Source: Bacteroidota bacterium (GTDB lineage: Bacteria; Bacteroidota; Bacteroidia; Chitinophagales; Saprospiraceae). From it: a stretch of 6,795 nucleotides of DNA. The notes beneath the pieces were generated by a model. That model saw only the letters and a program-made list of their open reading frames with translations, had not been told where the DNA came from and ran no database searches. The position numbers were made by a program, and so were the translations under genes. This document shows, piece after piece, positions 4,101 to 6,795 of this stretch; positions within the stretch are counted from its first letter, which is position 1, and each line of letters begins with the position of its first letter. The DNA lies in contig QQUB01000400.1 in the NCBI GenBank assembly GCA_008501835.1, forward strand, positions 1-6,795. The letters are read 5' to 3'.

Positions 4101-6795
4101 TCCGCTAAGAGCTAAGGATGTATGTAGGCAATTCAATTCCAGGTCCTGACCAGCATCTGCTATAGGAATGTCAAAATCAGGAATAACTTCAACCTGGTCA
4201 TTGGTAAGGCATCCGTTTTCAACATTGAAAACCTCTAAAGTAAAGATTCCGGAAAGATCTGTTTCAAGGCTTAAGACATCTGGAGTCGAAGACCCATCTG
4301 GTAAAAACCAGGTTATAGAAAACTCGTCTCCAAAATCCGAACCATTTGCATCGAGGGTTGCTGAGTTATCAAAACAATTGACAATTTGATCCTCCCCTGC
4401 AATAGCCACCGGTTGGACAATATCCTGGAATACCTCGACTCCGTAATTTGAAACACAGCCATTGTCAGTATTCGTTACTTCCATTTGATAAATCCCGGGG
4501 TTATTGACCGTTATTTGAAGATTACCCGGATTAACAATTGGATTGTTATCTGCACTGGTCCACAAAACGTCATATTGGGCACCAGGTTCCTCGACAAAAC
4601 CTTGTATATCAATGCTTGAGTTATAACAATTTAAAACATCGCCAACATCGGCAGACAAAGTAAGGGCCCCCATACTATTGAATACCTGAGTCTGATCCGA
4701 ATCCAGGCAACCATTGTCAATATTCGTAACCACTAATGTATACACTCCGGCAGCATCAGTCTCCGGGGTAATTCCATCATTGCCGGATAAAATCGTCCCG
4801 TCACTGGTGGTCCATTCGTAAGCATAATTATTGCCCGAACTGGAATTACTTCCATCTAAAAACAATGAATTGCCATAACAATCGAGTTCAAAATCATCAC
4901 CGGCATCTGCAACCGGGGCTATGGTATCAATTGGAACAAATACCTCTAAGGAATTCATGCATCCATTGTTTGTATTTGTGACAAGTAATTCATAGTTCCC
5001 TGAGACATTTACCATGACCTCCTCTTCGGTAACATTGCCAAGGAGATTTCCATCGTTTGTCGACCATTCGTATTCGATTCCGGGACCAAAAGTGCTTCCA
5101 AAACCGGAGAGGGTAATTTCTCCATCGGAACACGTGATAGGAGCCGGAGTTTGAATTATGACTTCCGGAAGATCCACATTCTCATCCACTAAGACTTCGT
5201 CTTCACCAAGGCAGCCGTTTTCAGTATTCAGAACACTTAAAATATACAGTCCGGGAGCATCCACCTGAATATTTGGTGATTCTTCTCCCTGCATTATGTT
5301 CCCGTCAGGCGTGAACCACTGGAAAAGATATAAAGGATCCGGAGTAACCGTGGTTCCATTCAGCCAAACACCCGTATTCATACAATCAAGTGCATCATCT
5401 TCTCCTGCGTCAACGATAGGTGGCTCAAGATCAGTTACAACTTCTACCTGGTATTCTGTTGCACATTGATTCACAAAATTTGTAACGACAAACGTGTAAA
5501 TTCCGGGTTCGTCTACACTAATATTAATGCCATTTTGTGAAAGAGAAGCACCATTAGGCGCATACCAATTGTAATAGACATTTTCGGTCGTTGATCCCTG
5601 ACCAGTAATTAGTGCCTGATCATCATAACAATTTATAGGATTCGCTTGAGCAATGGCGATTGGATATTCTATCAAATCCTGAATGTTAGCCTGCAAATAG
5701 GTCTCACAGCCATTATCATCTATAACCGTAACAAAATAATCTCCAGGATTGAGACCGGATTGACTGGTTGTATTAGCCCCATCTTCCCATAGGAAGTCGT
5801 ATGGCCCTGTTCCTCCTGAAGCCCCCAGGGAAATACTGCCTCCAAGGTTACTACAGTCCACATCTTCAATATCGATCACCTGAGCAGTCAATTGGGGAGG
5901 TTCGGTAATTTGAACATTGACCTGTCCTTCGCAGCCAAAGGCATCATAAACCGTAATGAAATACGAACCGGCCGGAAGATCGGATATTACCGGGTTGGCA
6001 GAAGATCCCGTTCCCCAGTCATATGTGTACGGGGCGGTTCCACCCTGAGCAGTGAGTTGTATCATTCCATCGTTGCCTCCATTACAACTGACTTCATCTG
6101 TAGTGGGGCTAACCGTTACCTGAGTTTCTGCAATAGTGCCCTGTCCGGAAACATCAATCGGACAACCATCGGCACTCTCCACGGAAATCAATTGGTAATT
6201 CCCAGGTTCTGTTCCTTGAAAAACAAATGGATTTGAGGATACATCGGTAATAATATTTTGCTGTCCATTGACCGCATAAGTGATGTGCCATGGACCAGGT
6301 CCCGGCAGGTTGACAGACATCTCCACAGAACTCGTTCCTCCACATACTTCTCCGTCTCCGCTAAGAGTTGCAGTATTTACAACTTCGGTAATAGTGCCCT
6401 GTCCGGAAACATCAATCGGACAACCATCGGCACTCTCCACAGAATTCAACTGGTAGGTCCCTGCAATGGTTCCTTCAAAGGTATAAGGGTTGGTGGTGAC
6501 ATTAAAAATAGATTCCTGGGATCCGTTCACAGAATAAAATATGTTCCACGGCCCTGCCCCCGGCAGGTCAACAGTCATTGTCACGGAATTAGCACCTCCA
6601 CAAATTTCCCCTTGCCCACTTAAAGTTGCCGTGTTGACCACCTGAGTTACGGACCCCTGCCCGCTGACTTCCACGGGACAACCATCGGCACTTTCTACGG
6701 AAATAAGTTCGTAGCTACCGGCTTCTGTTACATCGAAAAAGAAAGGATTCTCCGTTACATCTGTTATCGTTACCGGATTACCATTCACTGCATAG
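1155..6795 (-). CDS. Giant secreted multidomain Ig/PKD-like surface protein with T9SS type B sorting domain (N-terminus outside window)
   Basis: The frame is open from the right edge to TAA at 1155, giving at least 1,879 residues. The GTG at 6788 is an internal Val inside a YAVNG repeat motif, so the true start, signal peptide and further repeats lie beyond the window. Residues are numbered here from that Val as 1. Domain order: 86-residue Ig-like units (to about 222), SprB repeats (224-298, 301-371), fifteen PKD/Ig-like domains (376-1617), a SprB-like repeat (1619-1695), a penultimate domain (1696-1780) and a CHU_C type B sorting domain (1782-1877). Proteins of this build are exported by the type IX system and displayed on or released from the cell surface, often as adhesins such as SprB of gliding bacteria. 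The specific ligand is unknown. No catalytic domain is visible. Residues 1-1708 contain no Lys or Arg, and all 44 cysteines lie at repeat positions. There is no frameshift or internal stop. Confidence 0.95.
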   Translation of the reverse strand, partial: YAVNGNPVTITDVTENPFFFDVTEAGSYELISVESADGCPVEVSGQGSVTQVVNTATLSGQGEICGGANSVTMTVDLPGAGPWNIFYSVNGSQESIFNVTTNPYTFEGTIAGTYQLNSVESADGCPIDVSGQGTITEVVNTATLSGDGEVCGGTSSVEMSVNLPGPGPWHITYAVNGQQNIITDVSSNPFVFQGTEPGNYQLISVESADGCPIDVSGQGTIAETQVTVSPTTDEVSCNGGNDGMIQLTAQGGTAPYTYDWGTGSSANPVISDLPAGSYFITVYDAFGCEGQVNVQITEPPQLTAQVIDIEDVDCSNLGGSISLGASGGTGPYDFLWEDGANTTSQSGLNPGDYFVTVIDDNGCETYLQANIQDLIEYPIAIAQANPINCYDDQALITGQGSTTENVYYNWYAPNGASLSQNGINISVDEPGIYTFVVTNFVNQCATEYQVEVVTDLEPPIVDAGEDDALDCMNTGVWLNGTTVTPDPLYLFQWFTPDGNIMQGEESPNIQVDAPGLYILSVLNTENGCLGEDEVLVDENVDLPEVIIQTPAPITCSDGEITLSGFGSTFGPGIEYEWSTNDGNLLGNVTEEEVMVNVSGNYELLVTNTNNGCMNSLEVFVPIDTIAPVADAGDDFELDCYGNSLFLDGSNSSSGNNYAYEWTTSDGTILSGNDGITPETDAAGVYTLVVTNIDNGCLDSDQTQVFNSMGALTLSADVGDVLNCYNSSIDIQGFVEEPGAQYDVLWTSADNNPIVNPGNLQITVNNPGIYQMEVTNTDNGCVSNYGVEVFQDIVQPVAIAGEDQIVNCFDNSATLDANGSDFGDEFSITWFLPDGSSTPDVLSLETDLSGIFTLEVFNVENGCLTNDQVEVIPDFDIPIADAGQDLELNCLHTSLALSGSASAGVDGMSFEWFDLQHSVVLSNTSLEPEVMEPGWYALNVANQDNGCINADTVYVGQNIELPLAMAEVDGEINCENDEVNLLSSASSQGNEFAYEWSLTEFGIAISDDPEYAVDYAGTYQLIVTNTDNHCVDTAYIAVTENFEMPVAEIADPDDITCEQLVVNLDATASSSGNEFEYIWTLPDGSAINQQTPEFNASSVGSYTLQVLNTTNGCTDEASVEVISLDVLPTAEAGPSQLINCYESQVTLNPSGSSVTGNYSYTWQEQNGATISQAVSLETIEVTEPGIYEFVVTDLDNGCASADAVIVNIDVEEPVAEAGASITLTCAEPTLNLDASQSSQGNMAFEWSTANGSILSGENEVWPLIASPGQYDLLVTNLDNGCQASDFVQVEIDTLHPDIGVLPIGMLTCDVTSVDIQSTTGGIYTLTWLDENGGEIGTGEVLSVEIPGFYTLIAEDANNGCESNLSAQVWQNIALPQADAGVSATLTCETVSLQLDGTGSSGNSDYQWSTNNGNIVSGGTGLTPVINQPGTYTILVTDDFNGCQSSDQVTIAEDTETPLAIAANDGMLTCTNLEVTLLGTSDIGNNFDFEWQYANGQTFATGISSTVVTTPGTYQFYVYNPENGCDNSITVSVEQDIETPVADAGESEDLTCIITNLTLDGSVSSSGGNNFYYEWTGPANGIIANPNSLNPIIQHPGTYTLQVTNEDNGCTDIDVVDIELIAPTGIEVDLQQPLCHGDPAYLDVQTIDGGAEPYVFSINGGSSFTQTQEFTLLSPGWHLLVVQDANGCEFTEGIFVEDIPELEIEIEPTAIIKLGEEYQINATVNVPESELASITWTPSDSLSCSDCLNPIASPHRTTNYLLEVISENGCMDEAWFRLIVDERPAIYIPNVFSPNGDGNNEIFHIFSRENTVKIVNSLQIFTRWGEMVFEVYDFPPNDPQYGWDGYHRGVPVNSGVFVYWTEVELINGQKVILKGDVTIIY
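1158..1445 (-). other. CHU_C / gliding-motility-associated C-terminal domain (T9SS type B sorting signal)
   Basis: Residues 1782-1877 of the giant protein. The hallmark opening IYIPNVFSPNGDGNNEIF (1782-1799) is followed by LQIFTRWGEMVFE (1814-1826), WDGYHRGVPVNSGVFVYW (1839-1856) and a closing strand KGDVTIIY that ends the protein. These are the conserved blocks of the type B C-terminal domain, which directs cargo through the type IX translocon. It holds seven of the ten Lys/Arg of the visible protein. Length and order look normal, with nothing missing. Confidence 0.95.
1449..1703 (-). other. Penultimate domain, Ig-like, with CxxC and NGC cysteines
   Basis: Residues 1696-1780 of the giant protein, directly before the sorting domain. 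It runs through a WTPSDSLSCSDCLNPIASP block (Trp1732, Cys1740, Cys1743), TTNYLLEV, and SENGCMDEA (Cys1766). This pattern is often found just ahead of CHU_C domains and reads as an Ig-like fold. It has three cysteines, so one would be unpaired or alternative pairings exist. The first Lys (1709) and first Arg (1752) of the visible protein occur here. Confidence 0.7.
1704..1934 (-). other. Third SprB-like repeat of the giant protein
   Basis: Residues 1619-1695. It shows the SprB-repeat order: PLCHGDPAYLDV (Cys1631), a GGAEPYVFSINGG core (1645-1657), LLSPGWHLLVVQDANGC (Cys1684) and a closing strand. It caps the C-terminal end of the PKD-like array, while two other SprB repeats cap its N-terminal end. 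The cysteines are 53 residues apart and could form a disulfide. Confidence 0.75.
1938..5663 (-). repeat. Array of fifteen PKD/Ig-like domains (79-85 residues each)
   Basis: Residues 376-1617. Domains begin at residues 376, 457, 541, 625, 709, 793, 875, 959, 1042, 1125, 1210, 1293, 1372, 1454 and 1536. A typical unit reads PVADAGxD, then a first Cys (as in LNC or LTC), an LDGSxSS-like strand, an aromatic-x-Trp motif (YEWST), a PGxYTLxVTN strand and an NGC second Cys, then an acidic strand. All fifteen keep both cysteines, the Trp, and the Gly before the tyrosine motif; that Tyr is Phe only in domain 6. Cysteines within a domain are 52-58 residues apart and probably form a disulfide. The second Cys and the first Cys of the next domain are always 27 apart. 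Domain 12 is the most divergent (shorter loop, no ADAG motif, EDANNGC instead of VTN). The units have clearly diverged at DNA level. They most likely form an extended stalk. Confidence 0.88.
5676..6119 (-). other. Two tandem SprB repeats of the giant protein
   Basis: Residues 224-298 and 301-371. Unit 1 shows VSCNGGNDGMIQLTAQGG, TAPYTYDWGTG, LPAGSYFITVYDAFGC and VQITEPPQL. Unit 2 shows VDCSNLGGSISLGASGG, TGPYDFLWEDG, LNPGDYFVTVIDDNGC. These are the Cys-Gly-rich, GGTxPYxxxW and DxxGC motifs of the SprB repeat found in Bacteroidota surface adhesins. Cysteine pairs are 235/286 and 312/361. They separate the N-terminal 86-residue units from the PKD-like array. Confidence 0.88.
6123..6795 (-). repeat. 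N-terminal 86-residue (258-bp) Ig-like repeat units
   Basis: Cys37, Cys123 and Cys209 of the ADGCP motif are spaced exactly 86 residues apart. Units 37-122 and 123-208 are identical at 56 of 86 positions by hand count, and the residues at the window edge (YAVNG to VESADG) match the second half of another unit. Each unit contains VVNTATLSG, a G-E-[IV]-C-G-G cysteine, a LPGxGPW block, NPxxFxG, GxYQLxSVESADGCP and DVSGQGT. Cys63/Cys123 and Cys149/Cys209 are both 60 apart and are the likely disulfides. The fold is probably Ig-like, but I do not recognise a named family. The array clearly continues outside the window. Confidence 0.85.
6132..6440 (-). repeat. Perfect 51-bp direct repeat within the 258-bp units
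   Basis: Positions 6132-6182 and 6390-6440 are identical over 51 bases and are offset by exactly 258 bp. They encode the same 17 residues (VESADGCP to SGQGTI) with the same codons. A third, diverged copy lies at about 6648-6698 and shares a 17-bp core with both (GGACAACCATCGGCACT on the plus strand). The flanking parts of the units are much less alike, so this stretch suggests recent exchange between units or strong constraint. Confidence 0.92.

Noticed and set aside
1525..4389. Other plus-strand open frames inside the giant gene (for example 1525-1755, 2310-2552, 2850-3131, 4168-4389)
   Set aside because: They are short, have no recognisable domain, and oppose a continuous frame with clear domain structure.
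5892..6623. Plus-strand open frames at 5892-6236 and 6258-6623
   Set aside because: They lie fully antisense to the giant gene, and their mutual similarity only reflects the 258-bp coding repeats on the other strand.
6132..6698. Regularly spaced repeats as a CRISPR array
   Set aside because: The period is 258 bp, in frame with codons, and repeats and intervals both encode conserved protein.
6786..6788. GTG at 6788 as the start of the giant gene
   Set aside because: It encodes Val in the repeated YAVNG motif, the frame stays open to the edge, and no signal peptide follows it.
1155..6795. A new defence, toxin or mobile system
   Set aside because: No nuclease, transposase, toxin or catalytic domain is visible; the protein is explained by repeat domains and a T9SS sorting domain.

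Overview
The window looks like a piece of a Bacteroidota chromosome. The main evidence is a very large gene whose product ends in the C-terminal domain (CHU_C / gliding-motility-associated, T9SS type B sorting domain) that is characteristic of proteins exported by the type IX secretion system, which is confined to that phylum and close relatives. SprB-type repeats in the same protein agree with this. I cannot place the organism below phylum level from this stretch alone.

Layout. From the left edge to 626 (+) is the 3' end of an ABC-F family ATPase gene: the second ATPase half from just before the signature motif, then a charged coiled-coil tail. It converges, with a 15-bp gap, on a small minus-strand gene (642-1058) for a SnoaL/NTF2-like protein. 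A 96-bp intergenic stretch (1059-1154) holds an imperfect 15-bp inverted repeat. The rest of the window (1155 to the right edge, minus strand) is one unbroken reading frame of at least 1,879 codons whose start lies beyond the window. Its product reads, N to C: 86-residue Ig-like units (two complete, one cut by the edge), two SprB repeats, fifteen PKD/Ig-like domains of about 83 residues, a third SprB-like repeat, a cysteine-bearing penultimate domain, and the type B sorting domain.

How they fit together. The giant protein is most likely a cell-surface adhesin or filament exported across the outer membrane by T9SS. The other two genes look like unrelated cytoplasmic housekeeping or accessory functions; nothing links them to it beyond position. 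No sprF/porP-like partner gene lies downstream of it inside the window.

What stands out. The giant protein has no lysine or arginine in its first 1,710 visible residues, against roughly 250 Asp+Glu by hand count; all ten Lys/Arg lie in the last 169 residues. All 44 visible cysteines fall at fixed repeat positions, and the distance from the last cysteine of one PKD-like domain to the first of the next is exactly 27 residues at all fourteen junctions. No defence system, mobile element, CRISPR array or structural RNA gene was seen.
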